Counted from the first letter of the stretch, positions 16,995 to 25,620 are shown. The stretch is DNA of 64,000 nucleotides from Kocuria soli (GCF_003797835.1 NZ_RKMF01000013.1:1-64000), one strand, 5' to 3'. Numbers and translations are program-made. The notes: generated from the letters alone by a model not told the origin.

Positions 16995-17342
16995 ATGGCA
17001 GCACCGAGGAAGTACCCCGACGAGCTTCGGGAGAGAGCCACGAGGATGGCAGTTCAGTCACGGCGCGATCCATCGACGAGGTCGGGAACGTTTCGCCGTG
17101 TGGGCGAGCAGCTCGGGATCAATCCTGAGACTCTGAGGAACTGGGTCGTGCAGGCCGAGGTTGACGAGGGGCACCGTCCCGGGACCACGACCAGCGAGTC
17201 CCAGCGCCTGGTCGAGCTGGAGAAGGAAGTGCGTGAGCTGCGCAGGGCGAACTCGATCCTGAGGTCAGCCTCGGCTTTTTCGCGGCGGAGCTCGACCGCC
17301 CACAGCGTTGATCGTGGAGTACATCGACCAGTACAGGCATGA
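16995..17342 (+). CDS. IS3-family OrfA (helix-turn-helix), C-terminus frameshifted
   Basis: The protein has an N-terminal helix-turn-helix (EQLGINPETLRNWVVQAEVD) and a leucine-zipper-like region (LVELEKEVRELRRANSILRS). In related elements OrfA ends SASAFFAAELDRPQR before a stop. Here the frame reads SASAFSRRS because a T-run at 17276-17280 has five Ts; one more T would restore the usual ending. This may be a one-base deletion that blocks normal OrfAB fusion, or a slippery site. Start 16995 is preceded by GAGGAG. Confidence 0.75.
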   Translation: MAAPRKYPDELRERATRMAVQSRRDPSTRSGTFRRVGEQLGINPETLRNWVVQAEVDEGHRPGTTTSESQRLVELEKEVRELRRANSILRSASAFSRRSSTAHSVDRGVHRPVQA

Positions 17343-18240
17343 GTTCGGCGTCGAGCCGATCTGTCGAACGCTGACCGCAGCGGGCACGCAGATCGCGCCG
17401 AGCACGTACTACGCGTTCAAGACCCGCCCACCCTCGAAGCGAGCACTACGCGACGAGGAACTGCTGGTCGAGATCCACCGCGTCCATGCGGCGAACTTCG
17501 GCGTCTACGGGGCGAAGAAGGTCCACGCCCAGCTGCGCCGCGAGGGCGTCGTCATCGCGCGTTGCACGGTCGAGCGGCTCATGCGCGGCGCGGGGTTGCG
17601 AGGGGTCAGCCGGGCCAAGGGCCCGCGCACCACGATCTCCGGTCGTGGCCCGGATAATCGTCCTGACCTGGTCGAACGTGACTTCACCGCGACCGCTCCG
17701 AACCAGTTGTGGGTCGCGGACATCACCTACTGCCGCACCTTCGCCGGCTGGGTGTATGCCGCGTTCGTCATCGATGTGTTCTCCCGCCGCGTGGTCGGCT
17801 GGCAGCTGTCGAAGTCGCTGCGGACGGACCTCGCGTTGGACGCGCTCGAGATGGGCATCTGGACCCGCGATCACGCAGGCCAGGCCGTCTCCGGGCTCAC
17901 GCACCACAGCGATAAGGGCGTTCAGTACGTCGCCATCCGCTACACCGAGCGTCTTGCTGAGGCCGGCGCGGCCGCCTCGGTCGGCTCCACCGGCGACTCG
18001 TATGACAATGCCCTGGCCGAGGCCTTCAACTCGCTGTTCAAGGCTGAACTGGTCCGCAACCGCGGGCCCTGGAAGAACATCGACGACCTCGAGATCGCGA
18101 CCGCGGAATACATCGACTGGTTCAATCACCGGCGACTTCACGGCGAGATCGGCATGATCCCGCCCGTCGAGCTCGAGGACACCTACCATCACAACCACCC
18201 CGCACCGGCACCCGCCGACGCGGCACTTGCGAGCCTCTAA
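17308..18240 (+). CDS. IS3-family OrfB transposase (DDE)
   Basis: The 310-residue protein has a complete rve-type integrase core. The DDE residues are visible in WVADITYCRTFAGWVYAAFV, in HHSDKGVQYVA and in DSYDNALAEAFNSLFKAE. The C-terminal FNHRRLHGEIGMIPPVELE is typical of the IS3 family. It probably needs fusion with OrfA by frameshifting to act, and begins at TTG inside the OrfA end. The catalytic core is intact, but OrfA appears altered. Confidence 0.85.
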   Translation: MIVEYIDQYRHEFGVEPICRTLTAAGTQIAPSTYYAFKTRPPSKRALRDEELLVEIHRVHAANFGVYGAKKVHAQLRREGVVIARCTVERLMRGAGLRGVSRAKGPRTTISGRGPDNRPDLVERDFTATAPNQLWVADITYCRTFAGWVYAAFVIDVFSRRVVGWQLSKSLRTDLALDALEMGIWTRDHAGQAVSGLTHHSDKGVQYVAIRYTERLAEAGAAASVGSTGDSYDNALAEAFNSLFKAELVRNRGPWKNIDDLEIATAEYIDWFNHRRLHGEIGMIPPVELEDTYHHNHPAPAPADAALASL

Positions 18241-18258
18241 CAAACCCGGGGCGTTTCA

Positions 18259-18539
18259 GAGAGGATCCCGGCCTGCGAGCACGGCTTCCACGCCGTCCGC
18301 CGACTCATCCGCCACCCGGCCCGCCGAGCCTCGTCTGCCAGGTATCGGTATCCGAACGTCGGGTCGTCATCGTGGGCATCCCGCAGTGCGTTGATCCGAT
18401 ACGCACGGAGAACGTCAGCGTTCTGCACAGGATCGTTCCGCCACCGGTAGTAGGGCTGTCTGGCGAGCTTGAGAACCCGGCACGACACCGTCACGGGAAT
18501 CCCCGATCCGGCAAGCTCAGCAACGAGCGGGTATGTCAT
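18259..18539 (-). pseudogene. IS3-family OrfB, N-terminal fragment
   Basis: The fragment begins MTYPLVAELAGSGIPVTVSC and includes YYRWRNDP and FGYRYLADE, typical of the N-terminal region of OrfB before the catalytic domain. It ends at the junction with the adjacent IS after ACSQAGILS-like residues, well before the DDE triad, so it cannot be catalytic. The start overlaps the orfA stop (ATGA). Confidence 0.8.
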
Positions 18540-18841
18540 TTTGGGGAACCACCAAGGCGCAGATTCGCCTGCGACAGATACGCCGCAGCCCTCCTGAGCA
18601 CCTCGTTCTCCTGCTCAAGCAGGCGGATCCGCTTCTTCAACTCACGAGCTTCCGCCGCGTCCGCCGCAGTCTGACCTGGGCGGTTGCCGTCCTCGACGTC
18701 GGCCTGACGGAGCCAGTTCTGCAACGTCGCTTCACTGATACCGAAATCCGTGGCGATCTGTTTGATGGTGACGCCGCTCTCACGACGCCGAGCGACCGCG
18801 ACAACATCCTCGCGGAACTCTCTGGGATAGGGACCAGGCAT
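18536..18841 (-). CDS. IS3-family OrfA (helix-turn-helix)
   Basis: The 101-residue protein starts MPGPYPREFREDVVAVARRR and has a helix-turn-helix (TIKQIATDFGISEATLQNWL) followed by a leucine-rich coiled segment (ELKKRIRLLEQENEVLRRAA). This is the usual DNA-binding half of an IS3 transposase. It is intact, but its orfB partner is truncated, so the copy is non-autonomous. Confidence 0.85.
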   Translation of the reverse strand: MPGPYPREFREDVVAVARRRESGVTIKQIATDFGISEATLQNWLRQADVEDGNRPGQTAADAAEARELKKRIRLLEQENEVLRRAAAYLSQANLRLGGSPK

Positions 18842-18885
18842 GATGACATCCTCCCCGCCAGCGCCCCTAAGCGCTAACGATCAGT

Positions 18886-18905
18886 TGTCACCAGTTCGTT
18901 CCTCA
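18886..18905 (-). repeat. Left terminal inverted repeat of the truncated IS3-type element
   Basis: TGTCACCAGTTCGTTCCTCA on the plus strand is the outer end of the truncated element. It matches 103-122 at 19 of 20 bases. It marks the right boundary of the island; ordinary chromosomal genes follow. Confidence 0.7.
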
Positions 18906-18958
18906 CGCCCCAACGGACCAGAGCCCGTGCCGTCTCCTGACGTGGATAGCCTGCTGGC

Positions 18959-19798
18959 ATGAACCCGAGTGTGAGTTGGGTAGAGACGTCGGATGGCCGC
19001 AAACTTCAGACCTTCACGTGGGGCAGCGGTGACGGAGTGGTCGTCTTTGAGGCGGGGTTGGGCGCCGGCGCACGGTCCTGGGGACTGGTCGCCCAGGAAC
19101 TTCCTGCTCGCGTGAGAGCGGTGGCCTACAACCGAGCCGGGATCGGCGAGAGCACGCCGGATGACCAGCATCCGACGTTGGACAGGCTCGCTGCAGATCT
19201 GTCATGCGTCGTCGGTAACCAGGGCAGTCGAGTGGTCCTGGTTGGTCATTCCTGGGGTGGACCAATCGTCCGACGGGCGGCCAGTGGTCCTGCAAAGGAA
19301 ATAGTGCGCGGAGTGGTGTTGGTCGATCCCTCTGACGAAGGTGCCACGGTCTATTTCACGAAGGGCAACGCGGTGATTACAGCAGTGCAGTCTGCTGTGA
19401 TGCCGGTCTTGGCACGAATGGGGATTCTGCGGTGTGTACTCAATGCAGTGATCAGGGGCGTTGGCCTGCGTAAGCACCTCAGAGGCGCAGTTGAGGAGTC
19501 GACGACGCTCGCCGCAGTGCGAGCCACTGCCGCGGAGGACCGCCAGATTCGTAACGGTCTGAAAATGCTCAGGTGCGATCCTGATGTGATCGATGTGCCG
19601 GTCACTGTGATCAGTGGCACGAAGAAGACACGTTGCGGGTCGAGCCGTCAGGAGTTGATCGAAGCACATCGGCGTTCCGCGGGGCTCTACCCACGTGGGC
19701 GTCACGTAGAGGCCCATAACTCTCAGCACTTCATTCCACTGACTGACCCTGAGCTGGTGGGTTCAGAGGTCTTGAGGATTCTCGAATCCCCGACTTGA
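18959..19798 (+). CDS. Alpha/beta hydrolase
   Basis: The 279-residue protein has the alpha/beta-hydrolase fold. The nucleophile serine is in VLVGHSWGGPIV (about residue 98), an oxyanion region in VFEAGLGAGARSWG, the acid probably in the VTVISGTKK region, and the catalytic histidine in NSQHFIPLTDPELV near the C-terminus. The substrate cannot be told. There is no signal peptide, so it should be cytoplasmic. It begins just beyond the IS boundary and stands alone. Confidence 0.75.
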   Translation: MNPSVSWVETSDGRKLQTFTWGSGDGVVVFEAGLGAGARSWGLVAQELPARVRAVAYNRAGIGESTPDDQHPTLDRLAADLSCVVGNQGSRVVLVGHSWGGPIVRRAASGPAKEIVRGVVLVDPSDEGATVYFTKGNAVITAVQSAVMPVLARMGILRCVLNAVIRGVGLRKHLRGAVEESTTLAAVRATAAEDRQIRNGLKMLRCDPDVIDVPVTVISGTKKTRCGSSRQELIEAHRRSAGLYPRGRHVEAHNSQHFIPLTDPELVGSEVLRILESPT

Positions 19799-20166
19799 TC
19801 GTGACCATTTCGGGCCGGAGGTGCTGGTGCGTTGCTGCCGACGCCGCGGGCCTGGAGTGAGCACTGTGAGCAGCCCCGTACGAGGTAAGTGCTTGTGGGC
19901 CTGTCGTTGATGCCCATCCCTGGAGCGTGGTTGCGCAGCTACTCTGCTGCGCGGATGGGGCTTCGAACCCGACCGCTGGTCCGGGCGCTCCCGGCTCGGC
20001 AAAAAGGCCAGCCAGGTCAATCTCGTATTGGGGATCATGCTGCACGCGATTGACCGCACCCTGACGCTGAACGAGGCCAACGTCATCCCCAACATGATCT
20101 GATGACCTGACGGTATAGGTTGGTCATTGCATGCGAGGTGGCGCTTCCTTCACATTCAACCGTTAT
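19799..20166. other. Intergenic stretch with one possible gene remnant
   Basis: The 368-bp gap after the hydrolase gene holds no complete gene I can support. The segment 19911-20102 is an open plus-strand frame without a start codon and with protein-like composition; the rest is featureless. Confidence 0.5.
19911..20102 (+). pseudogene. Possible C-terminal gene remnant, unknown
   Basis: The plus-strand frame is open from a TGA at 19908 to a TGA at 20100. It encodes LERGCAATLLRGWGFEPDRW and later LGKKASQVNLVLGIMLHAID before ending VIPNMI. Composition and codon use look like protein, but there is no start codon or Shine-Dalgarno. I do not recognise the family. It may be the tail of a gene lost by rearrangement near the IS cluster, or chance. 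Confidence 0.25.
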
Positions 20167-20400
20167 TTATTCGAGGTTGCGAGTAAACGTTGTTCTATTC
20201 ACCAATGCGCCCCGGATCCAACCAATGATGGCCAGCACGACCCCGAGCCCAATGAGAACGGCTCCCGGACTCGTGTCTGTGGCGCGGGGATCCAGGAGGA
20301 ACAGAGCCAGGGCAACGAATAACCCGACGATGACAAAAAATCTACCCGTCTGTACCAGGTCTGATTTTGTCTGCTTCTGATTTTTCGTTCCGGTGGTCAT
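20167..20400 (-). CDS. Small two-helix membrane protein, unknown
   Basis: The 77-residue protein has a polar N-terminus (MTTGTKNQKQTKSDLVQTGR) and two predicted membrane helices at about residues 21-37 and 45-62, ending in a basic tail. No family could be named with confidence; similar short proteins are common in Micrococcales. It lies downstream of the GAF-domain regulator gene on the same strand, 70 bp away. Confidence 0.6.
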   Translation of the reverse strand: MTTGTKNQKQTKSDLVQTGRFFVIVGLFVALALFLLDPRATDTSPGAVLIGLGVVLAIIGWIRGALVNRTTFTRNLE

Positions 20401-20470
20401 TTCACCGCCCTCTCAGCGGAGCTGCAATTGGGCACGTTGCCAGTGATGTGCTGAACCGTGTCCCACCCCC

Positions 20471-21685
20471 TCACCGCACCCGAACCTCCGCCTGCAACAT
20501 GTACGGCGCCGCGGACACCAAACTCGGGAACCGCTTGCGCAGTCGACTGACCTCCGCCCGCACGGCGACGTCGGAAATGCCCGGCTTGGGCCACGCGGCG
20601 ATCGCCAGTTCGGTGGGCGTCATGGCCCCGTGCGCCCCGGCTAGCGTCAGGATGATGGCCGTGTGGCGGCCGCTGAGGTGGTGCGTCGTCGTACGGTCCC
20701 CGAGCTCGATCTCCAGGGTGGACGCGGCCGGGTCCAGGACATAGGCGTGGTCGGCGTGGGTGGGGCTGACCTGGGTGATCAGCACGACGTCGCCCAGGTT
20801 GTCCACCTCGCACAACCCCACCCCGGGCACCACTTGACGACCACTCCGCAAGGGCGCCTTGTCCGTGCCCAGCGAGATCCGTTCCGTCGGCACCACGTGA
20901 CTGGCACCCAGCACCCACCCGTGGCGATCGCACAGCAGCCACGGAACCTGCAGGTCGGCCACCAGATGCCAGGACCGGGTCCGCAACCGCTCCAGCTCTC
21001 GCAGATGCGCGTTGCGCAGGGACAACTCCACCTGCGCAGTCACGGACTTGATGAGGCCAAGGATCGCCGGATGCGCCTCGTCCAAGGGCCCGGAGATGTC
21101 CAGCACCCCGATGGTCTGCCCACTCGCGGGATCGTGCAGCGGAGCCGCAGCGCAGGACCACAGGTGCTGGTCCAGGCACCAGTGCTCGGGGCCGTGGACC
21201 TGGATGGGGCGGCCCAGACGCGTGGCCATGTCGATGGCATTGGTGCCCACGCTGTTCTCACCCCACCGGGCACCGGGGACAAAGCCGATGCCGTCGGCGG
21301 CCTGCAACACGTTCCAGTCACCGAACCGCCTGGTCACCCGCGCATCGGCGGTGGCAAAGACCCCCACCAGCCCGGAGTCGGCCAGGGTGGGGCCCAGGAT
21401 CGAGCCGACCAGCTTCTCGAGTCCACCCGCCGTGGTCCCGTAGGTGGTGACCATGGCGGCACGGGCATCGGCGGCCGCGGTCTCGTCGACGTCGGGGTCC
21501 TGACGCTCCACGGGAACCCCGATGCGCTGCATGCGATTCCAGGAGTGTTCGATGACCGGCCGCGGCCGGGCGGGCAGGGGCCGACCGGCCAGGCGGGCCT
21601 GGTGCACCTCGGACAGCACGTGCGCGTAATCGACGGGGTCCACGTCGGAGAAGAACGCGGGCTCCAGCCGTGCCTGCTGCACCAT
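20471..21685 (-). CDS. AcoR-like GAF-domain transcriptional regulator
   Basis: The 404-residue protein opens like AcoR regulators, with RPVIEHSWNRMQRIGVPVER and a GAF domain at about residues 75-190 (GARWGENSVGTNAIDMATRL and HLWSCAAAPLHDPASGQTIG). It lacks the sigma-54 AAA domain of classical AcoR. The C-terminus (LAIAAWPKPGISDVAVRAEV, then SRLRKRFP) is a probable winged helix, the usual actinobacterial variant. It is divergent from the acetoin-type dehydrogenase operon and probably activates it. The start at 21685 follows AGGAGG. Confidence 0.8.
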   Translation of the reverse strand: MVQQARLEPAFFSDVDPVDYAHVLSEVHQARLAGRPLPARPRPVIEHSWNRMQRIGVPVERQDPDVDETAAADARAAMVTTYGTTAGGLEKLVGSILGPTLADSGLVGVFATADARVTRRFGDWNVLQAADGIGFVPGARWGENSVGTNAIDMATRLGRPIQVHGPEHWCLDQHLWSCAAAPLHDPASGQTIGVLDISGPLDEAHPAILGLIKSVTAQVELSLRNAHLRELERLRTRSWHLVADLQVPWLLCDRHGWVLGASHVVPTERISLGTDKAPLRSGRQVVPGVGLCEVDNLGDVVLITQVSPTHADHAYVLDPAASTLEIELGDRTTTHHLSGRHTAIILTLAGAHGAMTPTELAIAAWPKPGISDVAVRAEVSRLRKRFPSLVSAAPYMLQAEVRVR

Positions 21686-21757
21686 GGCGACCTCCTGGAA
21701 ATGTGATGGGGGCCACGTTGAGTTTATCGGCGGGGGTCTGTGGGAGGCCAGGGAACG

Positions 21758-21773
21758 TTGCATGCCGTTGCAA
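21758..21773. promoter_or_regulatory. TTGCA-N6-TGCAA inverted repeat in the regulator/aco divergent promoter
   Basis: A short inverted repeat, TTGCA at 21758-21762 and TGCAA at 21769-21773, lies midway between the AcoR-like gene and the first dehydrogenase gene. It is a candidate operator for that regulator or a LacI-type catabolite regulator. The call rests only on symmetry and position. Confidence 0.3.
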
Positions 21774-21924
21774 TCGGGCGTCTGCCGTTGTGAGCCGGGC
21801 CGCACGGGCGTCATACGCACCTCTCCGGCGCGAGTCCAGGGGCACATCCCTATGGTTCAGGGACTCGCGGCCGCGAGCGCCATGCCGAGGGCGGCCGTGC
21901 ATCACAAAGAAGTGAGGTCTGGAC

Positions 21925-22896
21925 ATGGAGTTGTCAGAGTTGTCAAAAGAGCAGCTGCTGGATGCCTACCGGAAGATGTCCGAAATCCGGGCATTCGAGG
22001 ACCGGCTGCACAAGGAGAACACCGGAGGTGACATCCCCGGGTTCATCCACCTGTACGCAGGTGAGGAGGCCATCGCCGTCGGCGTGTGCGAGCACCTGAC
22101 CCCGGCGGACAAGATCGCCTCCACCCACCGCGGTCACGGCCACTGCATCGCCAAGGGCAGTGACATCGAGGGAATGATGCTCGAGATCTTCGGGCGCAAG
22201 GAAGGCCTGTGTCACGGCAAGGGCGGCTCCATGCACATTGCCGACCTGGCCACGGGCATGCTCGGTGCCAACGGCATCGTGGGTGGCGGCCCGCCCATCA
22301 CCATCGGCGCCGCGCTGACCGCCAAGTACAAGGGCGACGGCAACGTGGCCGTGTCCTTTACGGGCGACGGCGGCTCCAACCAGGGCCTTGTGCTCGAGGC
22401 GATGAACATGGCGGTGGTGCTCAACCTCCCCGTGGTCTTCGTGTTCGAGAACAACGGAATGGGCGAGGCCACGGGTGCAGAGTTCGCCGTCGGTGCTCCA
22501 AGCATTGCCAAGCGTGCCGAGGGCTTCGGACTACCGGCCGTGACCGTGGACGGCACCGACTTCTTCGCGGTCCACGAAGCCGCGGGAGAAGCCATCGAAC
22601 GAGCCCGCACGGGCGGCGGCCCCTCCGTCATCGAGGCCAAGTGCAACCGCTTCTACGGCCACTTCGAAGGTGACCAAGCGCTCTACCGCACCCCCGAACA
22701 GCTCGAAGAGCTCAAGGCCAAGACCGATCCGCTGTCGATCTTCCGGGACCGCACGGACGGCGTCCTCGACCCGGCCGAGCTGGCCCTGATCGATTCCGAA
22801 AGCGAACAACGTGTGGACGCCGCCGTCGCCACGGCCCGCGCCGCCGCCCTGCCCGACCCCTCCGACGTGGACACCGACGTCTACGTCTCGTACTGA
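21925..22896 (+). CDS. acoA: Acetoin/2-oxo-acid dehydrogenase E1 component, alpha subunit
   Basis: The 323-residue thiamine-diphosphate enzyme subunit matches AcoA/PdhA. It has HRGHGHCIAKG, CHGKGGSMH, and the ThDP/Mg signature GDGGSNQGLVLEAMNMAVVL followed by NLPVVFVFENN. With the beta subunit it decarboxylates or cleaves the substrate and transfers the acyl group to lipoyl-E2. The length and the HGKGGSMH motif fit acetoin dehydrogenases, but pyruvate or branched-chain substrates are not excluded by sequence. It is the first gene of a four-gene operon divergent from an AcoR-like regulator. Confidence 0.85.
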   Translation: MELSELSKEQLLDAYRKMSEIRAFEDRLHKENTGGDIPGFIHLYAGEEAIAVGVCEHLTPADKIASTHRGHGHCIAKGSDIEGMMLEIFGRKEGLCHGKGGSMHIADLATGMLGANGIVGGGPPITIGAALTAKYKGDGNVAVSFTGDGGSNQGLVLEAMNMAVVLNLPVVFVFENNGMGEATGAEFAVGAPSIAKRAEGFGLPAVTVDGTDFFAVHEAAGEAIERARTGGGPSVIEAKCNRFYGHFEGDQALYRTPEQLEELKAKTDPLSIFRDRTDGVLDPAELALIDSESEQRVDAAVATARAAALPDPSDVDTDVYVSY

Positions 22897-22932
22897 TTCG
22901 TACCCGACCGGTACTGACAGGAGCTATTCGTC

Positions 22933-23949
22933 ATGACGAAAATGAGTTTTCGCGAAGGCATCCGCGCGGCCATGGCCGATGCGATGCGCGAAGATCCCGA
23001 CGTGGTTCTCATCGGTGAGGACCTGCGCGGTGGCAAGGGAGGAATCAACCCGGACAAATCGATCGAGGCCTTCGGCGGCGTCTTCGGAGTCACCCAGGGA
23101 CTGTGGACCGAGTTCGGTGACGACCGCGTCATCGACACCCCCATCACGGAGTCGGCGATCGTCGGCATGGCAGCCGGCGCTGCCGTGACCGGTCTGCGGC
23201 CCGTGGCCGAGTTGATGTTCATGGACTTCTTCGGCGTGGCCTACGACATGATCTACAACCAGGCCGCGAAGTTCCGCTACATGTTCGGCGGCAAGGCACG
23301 GACCCCGTTGGTGGTCCGCGGCATCATCGGCGCCGGTGTGGGGGCGGCGGGGCAGCACTCCAACTCCCCGTACAACATCTTCACCTCGACCGCCGGCATC
23401 AAGGTGGTCGTCCCCTCCAACGCCTACGACGCGCGCGGCCTGCTGCTGCAGTCCATTCGCGACGACGACCCCGTCCTGTTCTGCGAACACAAGACTCTCT
23501 ACGACGTCAAAGTGGACGTCCCGGAGTCCGCCTACGCGATCCCGCTGGGCGTTGCCGCCTACCCGCGTGAGGGCACGGACGTGACCGTGGTGGCGCTGGC
23601 CAAGGCCGCCGTCGACTCGATCCAGGTTGCGGACAAGCTGGCCGCCGAAGGGATCTCGGTCGAGGTCGTGGATCCCCGCACCACCTCCCCGTTGGACGAG
23701 GACGGGATTCTGGAGTCCGTGGCCTCCACCGGCCGCCTGGTCATCGTGGACGAGTCCGCGGCGCGCTGCGGTTTCGCCCACGACGTCGCCGCCCTGGTGG
23801 CCTCCAAGGGCTTCGACACCCTCAAGGCGCCGATCCAGATGGTCATCCCGCCGCACACCCCGGTCCCGTTCTCCACCCCGCTCGAGCAGGCGTGGATCCC
23901 CGGCCCGGAGAAGATCGAGGCGGCCATCCGCGCGGTTGTGGAGGCTTGA
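22933..23949 (+). CDS. acoB: Acetoin/2-oxo-acid dehydrogenase E1 component, beta subunit
   Basis: The 338-residue subunit belongs to the transketolase-like E1-beta family: the start FREGIRAAMADAMREDPDVV, GEDLRGGKGG, the VIDTPITESAIVGMAAGAAV motif and the C-terminal transketolase domain with EVVDPRTTSPLDEDGI. It forms the thiamine-diphosphate site together with the alpha subunit. AGGAG lies upstream of the ATG, and one base separates its stop from the E2 gene, indicating one transcript. Confidence 0.85.
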   Translation: MTKMSFREGIRAAMADAMREDPDVVLIGEDLRGGKGGINPDKSIEAFGGVFGVTQGLWTEFGDDRVIDTPITESAIVGMAAGAAVTGLRPVAELMFMDFFGVAYDMIYNQAAKFRYMFGGKARTPLVVRGIIGAGVGAAGQHSNSPYNIFTSTAGIKVVVPSNAYDARGLLLQSIRDDDPVLFCEHKTLYDVKVDVPESAYAIPLGVAAYPREGTDVTVVALAKAAVDSIQVADKLAAEGISVEVVDPRTTSPLDEDGILESVASTGRLVIVDESAARCGFAHDVAALVASKGFDTLKAPIQMVIPPHTPVPFSTPLEQAWIPGPEKIEAAIRAVVEA

Positions 23950-23950
23950 G

Positions 23951-25609
23951 ATGGCACCGATCTACGGACTAGAGATCCCCAAATGGGGAATGACCATGGA
24001 CGAGGGTGTGGTCACCGAATGGCTGGTGGGCGACGGCGCGGAGGTGACCGCCGGACAACCGGTGGTCTCCGTGGAGTCCTCCAAGCTGGCCGGTGAGATC
24101 GAGGCGCAGGGTGCCGGCGTGATGCGACGGCAGTTGGGCCAGCTGGGGGAGACCTACGTGGTGGGCACCCTGATCGGGGTCATCGCCGACGCGGACGTGT
24201 CCGACGCCGAGATCGACGACTTCGTCACCGGTCACGGTGCGGCGGCCGGTGGTGGCAGTGGCAGCGGCGGAGGAGCCGCCGTCGGTGCCGCGACGGACAG
24301 CGAAGGCGAGCCCCTGGGTGCAACAGAGACCCCGGCGAACACGGCCGCCCCGCAAGGCGACAGCGCCACGTCCCGCACCCCAGCACCGGCAGCGACGGCG
24401 GCAGCCACCTCACCCACGGTGCCCGCTCCGGCGGAGGACACGGGCGCCGACCGGATCCCCGAGCAACTGCGCGGCAGCGATGACGGGGAGATCCCCGCGA
24501 CGCCGCACGCCCTGAAGCTCGCACAGGAACACGGGATCGCCCTGTCCAAGATCACCCCCACGGGTCGTGGCGGGCGCGTGAGCGTCCGCGACATCCAGGA
24601 GGCGGTGTCCGCCGCCGGTGGCCAGGTGAGCTTCGGCAACGACCGCCCGAAGGTGGGCAGACTGCCCGTCACGGGGGACGACTCCGCGGTGGCGGCAACG
24701 CCCATCGCGCGCCGCCTGGCGGCCGAGAACGGGATCAACCTGAACGGGATCCGGCCCTCGGGTAGGGGTGGGCGGGTCACCCGCGAGGACGTTCTGGGCC
24801 ATCTGGCTCGGACCACCGGTTCGGCCGGTGGGACGGCACAGCCCGTGGCGCAGGAACCTGCCCGGGCGGCCGCGGCGCCGTCGTCGTCGGAAAGCGGCAC
24901 CGGGAACAACACTGGGAACAAGGGGACGCAGATCCCCCTGACCCAGATGCGCAAGGTGATCGCCGGGCGGCTGCAGGAGAGCTACCAGCAGTCCCCGCAC
25001 TTCCGGGTCACCACCCACGCCGACATCGACGAGCTGCTGAGCATCCGCAAGCAGATCAACGCCGGCCGGGACGACGCACGGGTGACGGTCAACGACCTGG
25101 TGGTCGGCGCCGCGGCCCAGGCGTTGTTGCGGGTGCCGGAGGTCAACGCGCAGTACGACCCCGCCGCCCAGGTGGTCACGCAGTTCGAGCACGTGGACCT
25201 GTCCGTCGCCGTTTCCACGGGGGAGGGGCTGATCACGCCGATCGTTCGCAATGCGGACCAGAAGAAGATCACCGCCATCTCCGCCGAGATGACGGACCTG
25301 GCCACCCGTGCCAAGGCCGGAACGCTGGGGCCGGACGAGTTCCAAGGCGGCACGTTCACGGTCTCCAACCTGGGAATGTTTGGTGTCTCGCACTTCGACG
25401 CGATCATCAATCCGCCCCAGGTGGCCATCCTGGCGGTCGGCGCGGGACAGCGTCAGTTCGTCCCGGACGACGACGGCGCCCCCGTGGCTCGCACCCGCTT
25501 GCCGCTGACCCTTTCGGCCGATCACCGCGTGGTCGACGGCGCCACCGCAGCCCGGTTCTGCCGGGAACTGCAGCGCATCCTCGAATCCCCCAGCCTGATC
25601 TTCGCCTGA
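23951..25609 (+). CDS. Dihydrolipoamide acyltransferase E2, with two peripheral subunit-binding domains
   Basis: The 552-residue protein has one lipoyl domain (residues about 1-78; the lysine is in VSVESSKLAGEIEA), a flexible Ala/Gly/Pro linker, then two E1/E3-binding domains instead of the usual one: PATPHALKLAQEHGIALSKI..GRGGRV and AATPIARRLAAENGINLNGI..GRGGRV. The C-terminal acyltransferase core carries DHRVVDGATAARF, whose His and Asp are catalytic, and GTFTVSNLGMFGV. It shuttles the acyl group to CoA in the multienzyme complex. The start is immediately after the E1-beta stop. Confidence 0.85.
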   Translation: MAPIYGLEIPKWGMTMDEGVVTEWLVGDGAEVTAGQPVVSVESSKLAGEIEAQGAGVMRRQLGQLGETYVVGTLIGVIADADVSDAEIDDFVTGHGAAAGGGSGSGGGAAVGAATDSEGEPLGATETPANTAAPQGDSATSRTPAPAATAAATSPTVPAPAEDTGADRIPEQLRGSDDGEIPATPHALKLAQEHGIALSKITPTGRGGRVSVRDIQEAVSAAGGQVSFGNDRPKVGRLPVTGDDSAVAATPIARRLAAENGINLNGIRPSGRGGRVTREDVLGHLARTTGSAGGTAQPVAQEPARAAAAPSSSESGTGNNTGNKGTQIPLTQMRKVIAGRLQESYQQSPHFRVTTHADIDELLSIRKQINAGRDDARVTVNDLVVGAAAQALLRVPEVNAQYDPAAQVVTQFEHVDLSVAVSTGEGLITPIVRNADQKKITAISAEMTDLATRAKAGTLGPDEFQGGTFTVSNLGMFGVSHFDAIINPPQVAILAVGAGQRQFVPDDDGAPVARTRLPLTLSADHRVVDGATAARFCRELQRILESPSLIFA

Positions 25610-25620
25610 AGGGGGACGCG

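Larger units (their letters stand above)
16943..18258 (+). mobile_element. IS3-family insertion sequence, about 1316 bp
   Basis: The element is bounded by imperfect inverted repeats: TGAATCGCCCCGGGTCTG at 16943-16960 and, on the other strand, TGAAACGCCCCGGGTTTG at 18241-18258, both with TG...CA ends. It carries orfA and orfB in the usual overlapping arrangement. The right edge abuts the truncated orfB of a different IS, so it inserted into or recombined with that element. The flanking bases (ATT left, GAG right) do not form a target duplication, which points to an adjacent deletion or recombination after insertion. Confidence 0.85.
18259..18905 (-). mobile_element. 5' portion of a second IS3-family element, truncated by the adjacent IS
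   Basis: This is the left end of an IS3-family element on the minus strand: a terminal repeat at 18886-18905, complete orfA and only the first about 94 codons of orfB. The rest is missing where the neighbouring IS begins. Its terminal repeat matches the one at 103-122, so the two island edges carry the same IS type in opposite orientation. Confidence 0.8.

Noticed and set aside
17276-17281. T-run in orfA as the programmed frameshift that fuses OrfA to OrfB
   Set aside because: A -1 shift there enters the frame that ends at the TGA at 17309, not the OrfB frame, so it restores the normal OrfA end rather than making the fusion.
19950-20040. tRNA-like TTCGAACCC motif
   Set aside because: No matching acceptor or anticodon stems surround it; the sequence reads better as a protein remnant.
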